In this document: in pieces, positions 8,150-16,508 of the stretch | How positions within the stretch are numbered: the first letter of the stretch is position 1 | Layout of the letters: each line of letters starts with the position of its first letter | DNA from: Phaeocystidibacter sp965659725 | GTDB lineage: Bacteria; Bacteroidota; Bacteroidia; Flavobacteriales; Schleiferiaceae | Direction: 5' to 3' | Assembly (NCBI GenBank): GCA_965659725.1 | Contig: CBFHXG010000006.1 | Location: 1 to 64,000, forward strand | Length of the DNA stretch: 64,000 nucleotides | Position numbers and translations under genes: made by a program | Notes under the pieces: generated by a model | The model's input: only the letters and a program-made list of their open reading frames with translations | The model's database searches: none | Told to the model about the DNA's origin: nothing

Positions 8150-8623
8150 ATGTCAGAAACTACCCCAGATAAGATTTCAGTCCTCTATGTGGACGACGAG
8201 GAAAACAACCTACGGTCTTTCAAAGCTACATTCAGACGTATCTATAAGGTACACACCGCCATCTCTGGGGAGGAAGGTTTGAAAATCCTTGAAGAAAACC
8301 CGGTGCAGGTGATCATCACCGACCAACGCATGCCAGAAATGACGGGGATTGAGTTTCTCATCAAGGTCTTGGAACGCGACAAGGAGCCCATGCGAATGCT
8401 GCTTACGGGATACTCCGACATCAACGCTGTGATCGATTCCATCAACAAAGGTCAAGTTTACCGATACCTCACAAAGCCCTGGAACGAAGGTGAATTGAGA
8501 TCGGCCATCGAATCCGCTTACGAGGTACACGCCTTGAGAAGGGAGAATAAGGAGCTACTCAAGAAGCTCGAGATCGCAAATGACCAGTTGGAATTCTTAC
8601 TCCGCCAAAGACTGCTCTCATAA
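8150..8623 (+). CDS. Receiver-domain protein with C-terminal coiled coil
   Basis: This is a 157-residue response regulator. The receiver domain (VDDE at 14-17, phosphoacceptor Asp58 in TDQRMPEMTG, Thr in LLTGYSD, Lys109 in YLTKPW) is of the RpfG/HnoC-like sort with the INKGQVYRYLTKPW signature. It ends in a Leu/Glu-rich coiled coil (about 122-157) instead of an HD-GYP or DNA-binding output. It is divergent from the ThiF-kinase operon and stops exactly one base before the Rrf2 ATG, so the two are surely cotranscribed. It likely receives phosphate from the kinases opposite, and the coiled coil may mediate partner binding. Confidence 0.9.
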   Translation: MSETTPDKISVLYVDDEENNLRSFKATFRRIYKVHTAISGEEGLKILEENPVQVIITDQRMPEMTGIEFLIKVLERDKEPMRMLLTGYSDINAVIDSINKGQVYRYLTKPWNEGELRSAIESAYEVHALRRENKELLKKLEIANDQLEFLLRQRLLS

Positions 8624-9094
8624 ATGCTTTCAAAGAAATCAAAGTATGCCATCAATGCCCTTGTTTACCTAGCTAAGCAAGAGGATAATCGAATGGTAGT
8701 AATCCAAGAGATCGCAGAAGAAGAGCATATACCGCGTAAGTTCTTGGAAGCAATCCTGCTCGACCTGAAACGGAATGGTATACTAGGTTCTAAAAAGGGG
8801 AAAGGTGGAGGATATTACCTTCTGCAACGTCCCGAGGAGATCAACCTAGCCGATGTAATGCGCCTTTTTGACGGTCCGATCGCCCTGCTCCCCTGTGCTA
8901 CCTATAAATTCTTCGAAAAGTGCGAAGAATGCGTGGACGAGGAAACTTGTGGCATTCGCGATGCCATCGTTGAATTGCGAAATCAAACGGTCAACTTTCT
9001 CAAGGCCACTTCTTTGGAAGACATCATTCATCGCGAGAATGAATTGATGGTGGGAAACAGAGAAACACGTCAGCCTCGCCGTTCTGAGTCTTGA
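8624..9094 (+). CDS. Rrf2 family transcriptional regulator with four-cysteine cluster
   Basis: This is a 156-residue winged-helix regulator. The DNA-binding part is typical (MLSKKSKYAINALVYLA, then IPRKFLEAILLDLKRNGIL and KGKGGGYYL). Cys91, Cys100, Cys103 and Cys109 are spaced C-x8-C-x2-C-x5-C, close to the iron-sulphur cluster loop of IscR and NsrR, so a cluster or thiol sensor is plausible. It directly abuts the receiver gene upstream. A cystathionine beta-synthase type gene lies 376 nt downstream, which also allows a CymR-like role in sulphur control. Targets are not shown by the sequence. Confidence 0.92.
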   Translation: MLSKKSKYAINALVYLAKQEDNRMVVIQEIAEEEHIPRKFLEAILLDLKRNGILGSKKGKGGGYYLLQRPEEINLADVMRLFDGPIALLPCATYKFFEKCEECVDEETCGIRDAIVELRNQTVNFLKATSLEDIIHRENELMVGNRETRQPRRSES

Positions 9095-9291
9095 TGCTGT
9101 ATCCGGAATCGCACTGAATCTGCAGCCAGACTTACACCGCTGCACAGAATGATCAGGCCTAACGTCCCTAACCAAAACCAAGGTTCCGATTGCATTTTTC
9201 TCAATCCTGATTCAATGCTGATGGAGGCTCCAGCTCCAATCAACACCAATCCACCAACTCCTTGAATAAGCCATCTTGTGCGTGCACGCAT
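9070..9291 (-). CDS. Small two-helix membrane protein
   Basis: This is a 73-residue protein with a basic N-terminus (MRARTRW), a first hydrophobic helix (LIQGVGGLVLIGAGASISI), a short polar turn with a PWFWLGT motif, and a second helix (LGTLGLIILCSGVSLAADSV) before a basic tail. Short proteins of this form occur in Bacteroidota, but I know no function. It overlaps the 3' end of the Rrf2 gene by 25 bases on the opposite strand. Confidence 0.6.
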   Translation of the reverse strand: MRARTRWLIQGVGGLVLIGAGASISIESGLRKMQSEPWFWLGTLGLIILCSGVSLAADSVRFRIQHQDSERRG

Positions 9292-9470
9292 GGTAGTTCG
9301 TATTTAGGTTGATAATCTTCGGTAGAGCCCCGTAAACATATTAAATTGCGAGCCGCTTATGAAGATGCATCTCCGAGGATATCAGATATATCATCCTTCA
9401 AGAGCATCTTTCTGAATACCATTAGAACGAATACAGACAAGTGCTGTTAATAGTCAACAAATAGAGCTCA

Positions 9471-10844
9471 ATGAGGCCCACAAAGAAGATCTACAACAAT
9501 ATACTCGAGACCATCGGAAATACACCGATGATCAGACTCAACAAGATCGCAGAAGATATACCGGGTGAAGTACTAGCCAAGGTGGAATACTTCAATCCAG
9601 GTCATTCCGTAAAAGACCGAATGGCACTGAAAATGATCGAGGATGCAGAAGCTAGAGGCGATCTGAAGCCGGGCGGAACTATCATCGAATGTACCAGTGG
9701 TAATACAGGAATGGGTCTCGCACTTGCAGCCATCACCAAAGGGTATAAGTTGATTTGTACGCTTAGCGACAAGCAGAGTAAGGAAAAGATGGATATCCTC
9801 CGTGCCATGGGAGCCGAGCTTCATGTTTGTCCAACCAATGTAGCACCCGAACATCCTGAAAGCTATTATTCCGTTGCCGATAGATTACATAAGGAGATCC
9901 CGAATAGCTTCTATCCTTATCAATATGACAATCTTTCAAACCGACAGGCTCACTATGAGTCAACAGGTCCTGAGATCTGGGAACAAACCGATGGAAAGAT
10001 CACTCACTTTGTAGTAGGTGTGGGAACAGGTGGAACGATCTCCGGTGTTGCTCGCTATTTGAAAGAGAAGAATCCAGACGTAAAGATCTGGGGAGTTGAT
10101 TCTTATGGATCCGTATTCAAGAAGTACCACGAAACAGGTGAATTCGACGAGAAAGAGATCTACTCGTACATCACTGAAGGAATTGGTGAAGATATTCTTC
10201 CCAAGAATGTGGACTTCAGCCTGATCGACAAGTTCGAAAAGGTAACCGATCGCGACGGAGCGTTGGCTACCCGTGAATTGGCAAGAAAAGAAGGACTCCT
10301 TCTGGGCTGGTCGTGCGGATCTGCCTTCCAAGCCATCCGCCAATTGAAACACGAATTCGACGAAAACAGCGTGATCGTTGTACTCTTCCACGACCATGGC
10401 TCTCGCTATGTAGGCAAGATCTACAACGATGATTGGATGGAAGAAAGAGGATTCTTGAACCACAAGAATAAATTGGCCAAGGACTTGGTTGATAAGCATC
10501 GCCATCTTCCATTGGCAACCGTGGGTGCCGGCGAACCAGTCAGTAACGCGGTACAGAAAATGCGTCAACTTGACATTTCTCAAGTTCCGGTATCGGACGG
10601 TGGGAAATTCGTGGGCTCCCTCGATGATGCTCGATTGTTATCGGCTATCCTAGAGGATCCTAACATTGCCAATCAGCCAATCGAGAAGGTTATGGACAAG
10701 CCTTTTCCAGTGGTTCAACCTACAGAGGAGATCCGCGACGTAGCTAAACACATCAATAAGAACACAGGCGCCGTGCTCGTGAAATTCGGAGAAGATGAAT
10801 ATCACATCCTTTCTCGTCACGATCTCGTTGCCGCTATGAGCTAG
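9471..10844 (+). CDS. Cystathionine beta-synthase type PLP enzyme with CBS domains
   Basis: This is a 457-residue enzyme. The N-terminal 320 residues are a fold-type II PLP domain of the cysteine synthase family: IGNTPMIRL, the PLP lysine Lys48 in NPGHSVKDR, SGNTGMG for the substrate carboxylate and GVGTGGTISG for the phosphate. Residues about 340-457 are a CBS pair, as in eukaryotic-type cystathionine beta-synthase. It would condense serine with homocysteine, or act as an O-acetylserine sulfhydrylase; sequence alone does not separate these. The BtuF-like gene starts 1 nt after it. An Rrf2 regulator lies upstream on the same strand. Confidence 0.9.
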   Translation: MRPTKKIYNNILETIGNTPMIRLNKIAEDIPGEVLAKVEYFNPGHSVKDRMALKMIEDAEARGDLKPGGTIIECTSGNTGMGLALAAITKGYKLICTLSDKQSKEKMDILRAMGAELHVCPTNVAPEHPESYYSVADRLHKEIPNSFYPYQYDNLSNRQAHYESTGPEIWEQTDGKITHFVVGVGTGGTISGVARYLKEKNPDVKIWGVDSYGSVFKKYHETGEFDEKEIYSYITEGIGEDILPKNVDFSLIDKFEKVTDRDGALATRELARKEGLLLGWSCGSAFQAIRQLKHEFDENSVIVVLFHDHGSRYVGKIYNDDWMEERGFLNHKNKLAKDLVDKHRHLPLATVGAGEPVSNAVQKMRQLDISQVPVSDGGKFVGSLDDARLLSAILEDPNIANQPIEKVMDKPFPVVQPTEEIRDVAKHINKNTGAVLVKFGEDEYHILSRHDLVAAMS

Positions 10845-10845
10845 A

Positions 10846-11628
10846 ATGGAAGTAGTAGATCAGTTTGGAAGAAAGGTCGATGCGCCGGAATATCCCAAGC
10901 GTATCATCAGTTTAGTGCCCTCTCAAACGGAACTACTTGCGGATTTCAACTTAGACTCCAATGTGGTAGGCATTACCCGTTTTTGCGAGCGCCCTGTTGA
11001 ATGGTTCTACAAAAAGTCCAGGGTGGGCGGAACAAAGGATCCCGACCCCGAGCGCATCGCAGCTCTAAAACCCGATTTGATCCTTGGCAATGCCGAGGAG
11101 AACACACGCAAAACGGTCTACGAGCTTGAAAAGCAATATCCCTTTTGGCTGAGTGATGTAAAGGACCTCAGCTCGGCTTACGATATGATGTTGAGCATAG
11201 GAGGGTTAACGCATCGAAATGATACTGCACTTCACTGGGTTACGAAGATCAAAGATGCATTTGAATCTGCCCCCCTAGAAAAGACCGGTTTGAAGGTGCT
11301 CTATCTGATATGGAGAGATCCTTGGATGGCGGTAGGCAGAGACACATTTATCCACTCCATGATCGAAGAAGCGGGCTTTGAAAACGCGATCATCGATCCA
11401 AATTCCAGATATCCCAAAATGGAAGAATCCGAGATCCGAGAGCTCGATCCCGACCTCATACTACTATCGTCTGAGCCCTATCCATTCAACGAAGAACACG
11501 TTGATCTCTTCAAAAAGGAATTCAACATAAAAGCCGCCACCGTTGATGGTGCCCTTTTCAGTTGGTATGGAACACGACTGTTACATACACCCAGATATCT
11601 TTGTGAACTTCAAAAGCAATTAACGTGA
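10846..11628 (+). CDS. BtuF-like helical-backbone substrate-binding protein lacking a signal peptide
   Basis: This is a 260-residue protein of the periplasmic-binding type with two alpha/beta lobes linked by a long helix, as in BtuF and siderophore-binding proteins: PKRIISLVPSQTELLADF at the start, DPDPERIAALKPDLIL in the middle and ELDPDLILLSSEPYPF near the end. The N-terminus goes straight into the fold with no signal peptide, so the protein should be cytoplasmic unless the true start is wrong. No ABC permease or ATPase gene is next to it. It sits 1 nt behind the CBS-like gene and shares a GTGA start/stop overlap with the RND gene. Confidence 0.8.
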   Translation: MEVVDQFGRKVDAPEYPKRIISLVPSQTELLADFNLDSNVVGITRFCERPVEWFYKKSRVGGTKDPDPERIAALKPDLILGNAEENTRKTVYELEKQYPFWLSDVKDLSSAYDMMLSIGGLTHRNDTALHWVTKIKDAFESAPLEKTGLKVLYLIWRDPWMAVGRDTFIHSMIEEAGFENAIIDPNSRYPKMEESEIRELDPDLILLSSEPYPFNEEHVDLFKKEFNIKAATVDGALFSWYGTRLLHTPRYLCELQKQLT

Positions 11629-13910
11629 GATCGGCACATCGACCTGGAAAGTTCTTTTCGAGGTTAGCAGGATCCATTTGGAATGCGCCCAGAAAGTGGT
11701 TCGTAGGCACAGCGTTGGTCAGTATATTTCTAATAGCAGGTGTCCCCCGACTCGATTTCGTTTTCGATTACACTCGGTTCTATACAGAAGACAGTCCGGT
11801 TACCACCTTTTTCCAAACCTTCAGGACACAATTTAGCGGCGACCCTCAGGCTATTTGGTTAATGCCTGAAACAGAACAGCATGCTTTTCACCCATACACC
11901 TTAAAACAGGTAGCGGCGTTGACAGACACCGTAGGTAGGTTCGATGGGGTTGAAAACGTGCTGAGCTTAACGAATGTGCAACTCCCCATAAAAGACGCAC
12001 TCGGCTTCAGAACGGAACGATTGGTAATGGATGGTAGCATCTCTGCTTTCGATTCTACGCGCATTATGGAACTGCCCTTCTTAAAGAATCAGCTGGTCTC
12101 TGAAACGGGTAGGTATCCAGCTTTGGTGGTTCAATTTGATATAGACTATCCTCAAGACAGTATTTATGCGAGGCTGATGGAGATGCAGTCATTGTTACTC
12201 CAGCGATTCCCAGATGCTCACTTGGCTGGGAGATATTGGGGCGAGGTTCAATACAGCGAAATGCTTCAAAATGAAACCTTCAAGGGTATCTTGGGGAGCG
12301 TCATCGTGCTGGTATTGATGTTATGGCTCCTATTCAAAAGAGTAGGCAGCATATTGCTCCCTGCAATCGCCATCGTGCTTGGGGTCTTAGGCTTTTTTGG
12401 TTTGAAAGGATGGGCGGGCTGGCCAATTGACCTATTGGGAGTGTTGTTCCCTCCTCTCTTGCTTATTGTAGGGTTGAGTGATGTGGTGCACCTGTATGCG
12501 AAGATCCAATGGAAATTGCATCTGGACCTACCTCTGAAGGAGGCTGTAAAAGAGGCATGGAGAGAGACCGGCTATGCCACCTTCCTTACTTCGCTTACCA
12601 CGGGCATTGGCTTCATGAGCTTGCTGACCACACCGATCTTGCCTATCCGCAACTTTGGTTGGGAAGCAGGCTGGGGTGTTGTGATGATGTTTGGGGTGTG
12701 CATTGTCGTTATACCAATTTTCTTGAGGGCCTCAAACAAGAAGTGGTTGCTGCCAAAGCCCGCTACCAATGGATCGTGGACAAAATTAGGGGATACAGCC
12801 TATCGTTTCTCCAATCGCAAATTTGCGGTGCCATTGATCACGCTGGGTGTTATTGCCATCGCATTACTTGGAGCCTTAAAAGTTGATTCGGGAGTAGAGA
12901 ACTACTGGCAGATCGATCCAGAGGCCACGCTGAAAAAGGACCTCAACTTCTTTGATGAACACTTCGGTGGAGCGAGGTATTTAGATATTGGCATCAAGAG
13001 AACGGATACCTCTTATGTGGATGGGATTGAGGATTTCCGGATGGTGAAAGAGCTCACAGATCATATTCGGTCTCATCCTGCTATTGGCTCTGTGATCAGT
13101 GCTTCGGATGCTCCATCTGTCATCAATATGTCGAAGTACGGTGGGGTTCCCTCCTACTTCGATCTGGCCGCCACCTATGCTCAATTGAGTAGGGATCTAG
13201 ACATGTGGTATGAGGAAGATAGCACGGGATATCGACGATTTGTATCCTATGATTCCAAATGGTTGAGAATATCGGCAAGATTAGAGAATGTCAAGACAGA
13301 TAGCGCCTTAGCCATTCAACAAAGCATTCAGAGAGAACTGGACCTGATCTCCGATGACCATGAACTACAGTTTACGGGCAATTCGGTATTAATGGACACC
13401 ACCAATGAAATGTTGGTGGGAAATATGTTTCAGAGTTTGGCATTGGCATTTGTGGTGATTGCCATATTGATGGGACTTTTATTCAGGTCCCTCCGCATGT
13501 TACTGCTCTCACTCATCCCTAACGTGTTGCCGCTTTTGATTGCCCTGGGCGTCATAGGCTACCTGAATATACCGCTGGGCACAAGCACGGCCCTCATCCT
13601 TACGATCGGCTTCGTGATTGCCGTAGATGATACGATCCACTACCTTATGAAATTCAGATTGAAATTCATTGAAACGGGTGATGTTCACATGAGCGTGAAA
13701 GAGACCAACGCTCAGGTCGGAAGGGCCATGACCTTGAGTTCAGCCGTGATGATCGCTGCCTTTACGCCACAGTTCTTCAGTGCGTTCCTTGAGCAATTCT
13801 ACTTTGCCGTAGTGATCAGTGGTGTGGTGATCTCGGCCTTGTTATCCGACCTTGCACTCTTGCCATGGCTGCTCCTTCGGTTCTTTAGATCCTCAGCATC
13901 AAAGGAATAA
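11625..13910 (+). CDS. RND/MMPL family exporter
   Basis: This is a 761-residue membrane protein starting with GTG that overlaps the previous stop (GTGA). It has one N-terminal helix (about 25-45), a periplasmic domain, a bundle of helices at about 220-365 (including SVIVLVLMLWLLFKRVG), a second periplasmic domain (about 410-600) and a second bundle (about 610-755). Two bundles with large loops and the IAVDDTIHYLMKFR segment mark the MMPL/Patched-like branch of RND transporters. These move lipids, pigments or hydrophobic compounds using proton flow; the substrate is unknown. It needs no fused adaptor, and none is encoded nearby. Confidence 0.9.
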   Translation: MRSAHRPGKFFSRLAGSIWNAPRKWFVGTALVSIFLIAGVPRLDFVFDYTRFYTEDSPVTTFFQTFRTQFSGDPQAIWLMPETEQHAFHPYTLKQVAALTDTVGRFDGVENVLSLTNVQLPIKDALGFRTERLVMDGSISAFDSTRIMELPFLKNQLVSETGRYPALVVQFDIDYPQDSIYARLMEMQSLLLQRFPDAHLAGRYWGEVQYSEMLQNETFKGILGSVIVLVLMLWLLFKRVGSILLPAIAIVLGVLGFFGLKGWAGWPIDLLGVLFPPLLLIVGLSDVVHLYAKIQWKLHLDLPLKEAVKEAWRETGYATFLTSLTTGIGFMSLLTTPILPIRNFGWEAGWGVVMMFGVCIVVIPIFLRASNKKWLLPKPATNGSWTKLGDTAYRFSNRKFAVPLITLGVIAIALLGALKVDSGVENYWQIDPEATLKKDLNFFDEHFGGARYLDIGIKRTDTSYVDGIEDFRMVKELTDHIRSHPAIGSVISASDAPSVINMSKYGGVPSYFDLAATYAQLSRDLDMWYEEDSTGYRRFVSYDSKWLRISARLENVKTDSALAIQQSIQRELDLISDDHELQFTGNSVLMDTTNEMLVGNMFQSLALAFVVIAILMGLLFRSLRMLLLSLIPNVLPLLIALGVIGYLNIPLGTSTALILTIGFVIAVDDTIHYLMKFRLKFIETGDVHMSVKETNAQVGRAMTLSSAVMIAAFTPQFFSAFLEQFYFAVVISGVVISALLSDLALLPWLLLRFFRSSASKE

Positions 13911-14015
13911 TTTTTCACGGAAGCGCATTTTATTTTCAGGAAAATGGTGATATTTGCACGCTCAAAACAATTAGTTATTAATCAACTGGGTTTCGGACCC
14001 TTTTAACGATTAACC

Positions 14016-14624
14016 ATGTCTACAAGAATTCGACTTCAACGTCACGGCCGTAAGCGCCGCGCCATCTTCACCATCGTAGTTGCTGACAAACGTGCAAAGC
14101 GTGATGGACGTTACATCGAGAAGATCGGCCAGTACAATCCTAACACTGATCCTGCAACAATTGACCTACAGTTCGACAAAGCTTTGGATTGGGTTATGAA
14201 AGGTGCACAGCCAAGTGATACTGTTAGAGCTATCTTGTCTTACAAAGGAGTTATGATGAAGAAGCACCTCTTGGAAGGTGTTCGCAAAGGAGCTCTTACG
14301 GAAGAACAAGCTGAAGAGAAATTCAACGCATGGTTGGAAGAGAAAGAAAATCGAATCCAATCGAAGCGTGAGAATCTATCTAAAGCTGATGAGGCGAAGC
14401 GCAAAGCTCGTCAAGAAGCTGAAGCAGAAGCAAACAAGAAGCGTGCAGAAGCTATCGCAGCAAAAAATGCTCCTGAAGAAGAGGAGGCTCCTGCAGAGGA
14501 GGCTGCTGAAGGTGCAGAAGCCGCTGCTGAAGAAGCTCCAGCCGCTGAAGCTACAGAAGAAACACCAGCTGCCGAAGAGGCACCAGCTGAAGAGTCTTCT
14601 GAAGAAGAGAAATCAGCCGAGTAA
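14016..14624 (+). CDS. rpsP: 30S ribosomal protein S16 with long acidic C-terminal extension
   Basis: Residues 1-80 are the S16 core (RIRLQRHGRKRRAIFTIVVADKR would be its first strand pair; the segment DGRYIEKIGQYNP follows). S16 is usually 80-90 residues; this one is 202. Residues about 95-150 are a charged helix rich in Lys, Arg and Glu, and about 150-202 is nearly all Ala, Glu and Pro. Such tails are common in Bacteroidota. The gene leads an operon with rimM, which acts in maturation of the 30S head. A TATTTG sequence at 13951-13956 may be its -7 element. Confidence 0.96.
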   Translation: MSTRIRLQRHGRKRRAIFTIVVADKRAKRDGRYIEKIGQYNPNTDPATIDLQFDKALDWVMKGAQPSDTVRAILSYKGVMMKKHLLEGVRKGALTEEQAEEKFNAWLEEKENRIQSKRENLSKADEAKRKARQEAEAEANKKRAEAIAAKNAPEEEEAPAEEAAEGAEAAAEEAPAAEATEETPAAEEAPAEESSEEEKSAE

Positions 14625-14639
14625 TTCCAGACCGACGCA

Positions 14640-15161
14640 ATGCGTACCGAAGACTGTTTCGTTCTCGGAACCATTAGACGTCAGCATGGCTACAAAGGCG
14701 ATGTAGTTGCCAAGATCGATACCGATCGCCCAGAGCACTACGAAAACTTGGAATCAGTCCTACTGTTGCAAAACGGAGGACTGATTCCTTTTTTTATTAC
14801 CCATTCTCAACTTCTCAAAAAGGATCAACTTCTTCTCCGCTTTGAAGAGTCCAGATCCGCAAAGGAAGCTGAAGCCTTAATGGGTAAGGATCTATTTCTT
14901 CCTCTTTCAAGTCTGCCTAAACTCGACGGTAAGTCGTTCTATTATCACGAGATCCAAGATTTCGATGTTTACGCTGATGGCGAGAAAATCGGGGTCGTTG
15001 AGAACATCATCGATAAGCCAGGTCAAGCTGTGCTTTCCATCCAACAAGAAGATACTCAATACCTTGTCCCTCTTGTGGACGACTTCATCGAATCCATTGA
15101 CCGATCCACGCGGAGTTTGTACCTTCAACTTCCCGACGGACTACTCGATGTTTATCGATGA
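14640..15161 (+). CDS. rimM: 16S rRNA processing protein RimM
   Basis: This 173-residue protein has an N-terminal RimM barrel (VLGTIRRQHGYKGDVVAKID) and a C-terminal PRC barrel (FDVYADGEKIGVVENI, YLVPLVDDFIESID). It binds S19 and helps assemble the head of the 30S subunit. It is 15 nt behind rpsP, the usual neighbour, which supports both calls. The next gene begins 9 nt after its stop. Confidence 0.96.
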   Translation: MRTEDCFVLGTIRRQHGYKGDVVAKIDTDRPEHYENLESVLLLQNGGLIPFFITHSQLLKKDQLLLRFEESRSAKEAEALMGKDLFLPLSSLPKLDGKSFYYHEIQDFDVYADGEKIGVVENIIDKPGQAVLSIQQEDTQYLVPLVDDFIESIDRSTRSLYLQLPDGLLDVYR

Positions 15162-15170
15162 AATGAACGC

Positions 15171-15599
15171 ATGAAGCAACCTCCTCTCGATCCGAGAACA
15201 CTGTTGAATATCTTCCTGTTACTGCTATTTGCGCAGCTAGCATACCTGGGTGTTGTGTTGCTTTTCCTCAGAGATGGGTTTATCCTAAACTTCGATTACA
15301 CCAATCTATTCCACTGGGCTATACCGCTCGGTGTAATTGGTTTGGATTACGTCGCTTGGAACGTTTTTCAGCAAAGGATAGATAACTCATCTGAAGAATC
15401 CGATATCCTCGAGCGCATTCATGCTTTACAAGGCGGATACATCGTACTGTGGGTAATGGTGCAAGTAGGAACCTTCCTCTTACTCACCTTCTCACTCCTC
15501 GAACAGAATGATTATTTTATTCTACTCGGAATAGGCCAGATCATCTATTACGGAACTTTGCGCCCTCGCTTGTTCAACTTCCTCGACGAACCGAGTTAA
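15171..15599 (+). CDS. Four-helix membrane protein of unknown function
   Basis: This is a 142-residue protein with probable membrane helices at about 10-35, 45-63, 83-107 and 115-133, and a short acidic stretch (NSSEESDILERI) between the second and third. It has no signal for export other than its first helix. Proteins of this size and topology sit after rimM in related Bacteroidota, in my recollection. It is spaced 9 nt from rimM and 12 nt from trmN6, so it is part of the operon. Confidence 0.75.
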   Translation: MKQPPLDPRTLLNIFLLLLFAQLAYLGVVLLFLRDGFILNFDYTNLFHWAIPLGVIGLDYVAWNVFQQRIDNSSEESDILERIHALQGGYIVLWVMVQVGTFLLLTFSLLEQNDYFILLGIGQIIYYGTLRPRLFNFLDEPS

Positions 15600-15611
15600 G
15601 CGAAATAACTC

Positions 15612-16328
15612 ATGGGAAATCCTTTCTTTAGATTCAAACAATTCACGGTGCATCACGACAAGTGCGCCATGAAAGTGGGAATGGACGGATCATTGCTGGG
15701 AGCATGGGCAGGAGGCGACCTATCCCCAGAACGCATTCTCGATGTGGGAACTGGAACTGGACTTATAGCGCTCATGTGCGCACAGCGGTTTCCGAAAGCG
15801 GAGATTACAGCCATTGACTTTCCGGGCGGGTGTTTGGAACAGGCACAAGACAACATCGACCGATCTCCTTTCGCCTCAAGGATATCACTCCAAGGAACCA
15901 TACTACAGCAATTCGAATCAAATTCGCCTTTCGACCTGATCGTCTGCAATCCACCTTTCTTCAACAAGAGTAGTAAAAGCGGTTCTTCCGAAAGGGATAA
16001 GGCTCGTCATGATGATGGCCTCCCCTTCAATGAGCTTGTCCGACACACCTCAGAACTACTCACCCCAAAAGGGGTCCTCTCCGTTATTATTCCGGAGGAC
16101 AGAGCTCCAGAATTCATGGGTCGCGCCGAAGAAGTCCATCTCCACCTCAACCGGAGTGTCAAGGTTCGCGGTAGGATTGGCGGAGTCGTGAAACGTCGCC
16201 TACTCGAGTTCTCACCTCAACTTCCCCTGCAATCACCAGAACTAGAGGAATTGGCCGTTGAGGCCGACATCAAGCAATGGACAAGAGAGTACGAGGAGCT
16301 GCTGAGGGAGTTTTATGTGGTCCTTTGA
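15612..16328 (+). CDS. tRNA1(Val) adenine-37 N6-methyltransferase (TrmN6/YfiC)
   Basis: This is a 238-residue SAM-dependent methyltransferase. The SAM loop is LDVGTGTGLIALMCAQ (about 44-59), and the catalytic N6-adenine motif NPPFF is in LIVCNPPFFNKS (about 118-122). The opening FKQFTVHHDKCAMKVGMDG is typical of the YfiC group, in which Met-x-Val-x-x-Asp precedes the SAM site. It modifies A37 of tRNA-Val. It is the last gene of the rpsP operon. Confidence 0.9.
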   Translation: MGNPFFRFKQFTVHHDKCAMKVGMDGSLLGAWAGGDLSPERILDVGTGTGLIALMCAQRFPKAEITAIDFPGGCLEQAQDNIDRSPFASRISLQGTILQQFESNSPFDLIVCNPPFFNKSSKSGSSERDKARHDDGLPFNELVRHTSELLTPKGVLSVIIPEDRAPEFMGRAEEVHLHLNRSVKVRGRIGGVVKRRLLEFSPQLPLQSPELEELAVEADIKQWTREYEELLREFYVVL

Positions 16329-16391
16329 AAGGCTCCAGGGCTTCAGGGCTCACTCGCTGAATTCTCAAATGGAATGGGTTCAACCGTCCAA

Positions 16392-16435
16392 CTCCTCAAA
16401 CTCATCAAACCCCTGAAACTCATGAAACCTTCAAA
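16392..16435 (+). repeat. Degenerate 9-bp tandem repeat
   Basis: Four units read CTCCTCAAA, CTCATCAAA, CCCCTGAAA and CTCATGAAA, followed by a partial CCTTCAAA. The 16-mer CCAACTCCTCAAACTC (16388-16403) recurs at 16494-16509, next to the stop of the saccharopine dehydrogenase gene. The 180-bp gap between two convergent genes holds nothing else I can identify. Confidence 0.6.
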
Positions 16436-16508
16436 GTAGAGATCACAGAGACAACAGAGGAACAGATAAACGGATTAACGTGTCAACGTCCCACCAACTC
16501 CTCAAACT

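Noticed and set aside
14278..14706. A Lys-rich plus-strand frame and an Ala/Ser-rich minus-strand frame over the tail of S16
   Set aside because: Both are low-complexity shadows of the repeated GCT/GAA codons in the acidic tail; neither has a start context or known motif.
16392..16435. CRISPR-like array
   Set aside because: Units are 9 bp with no unique spacers, and no cas gene occurs.
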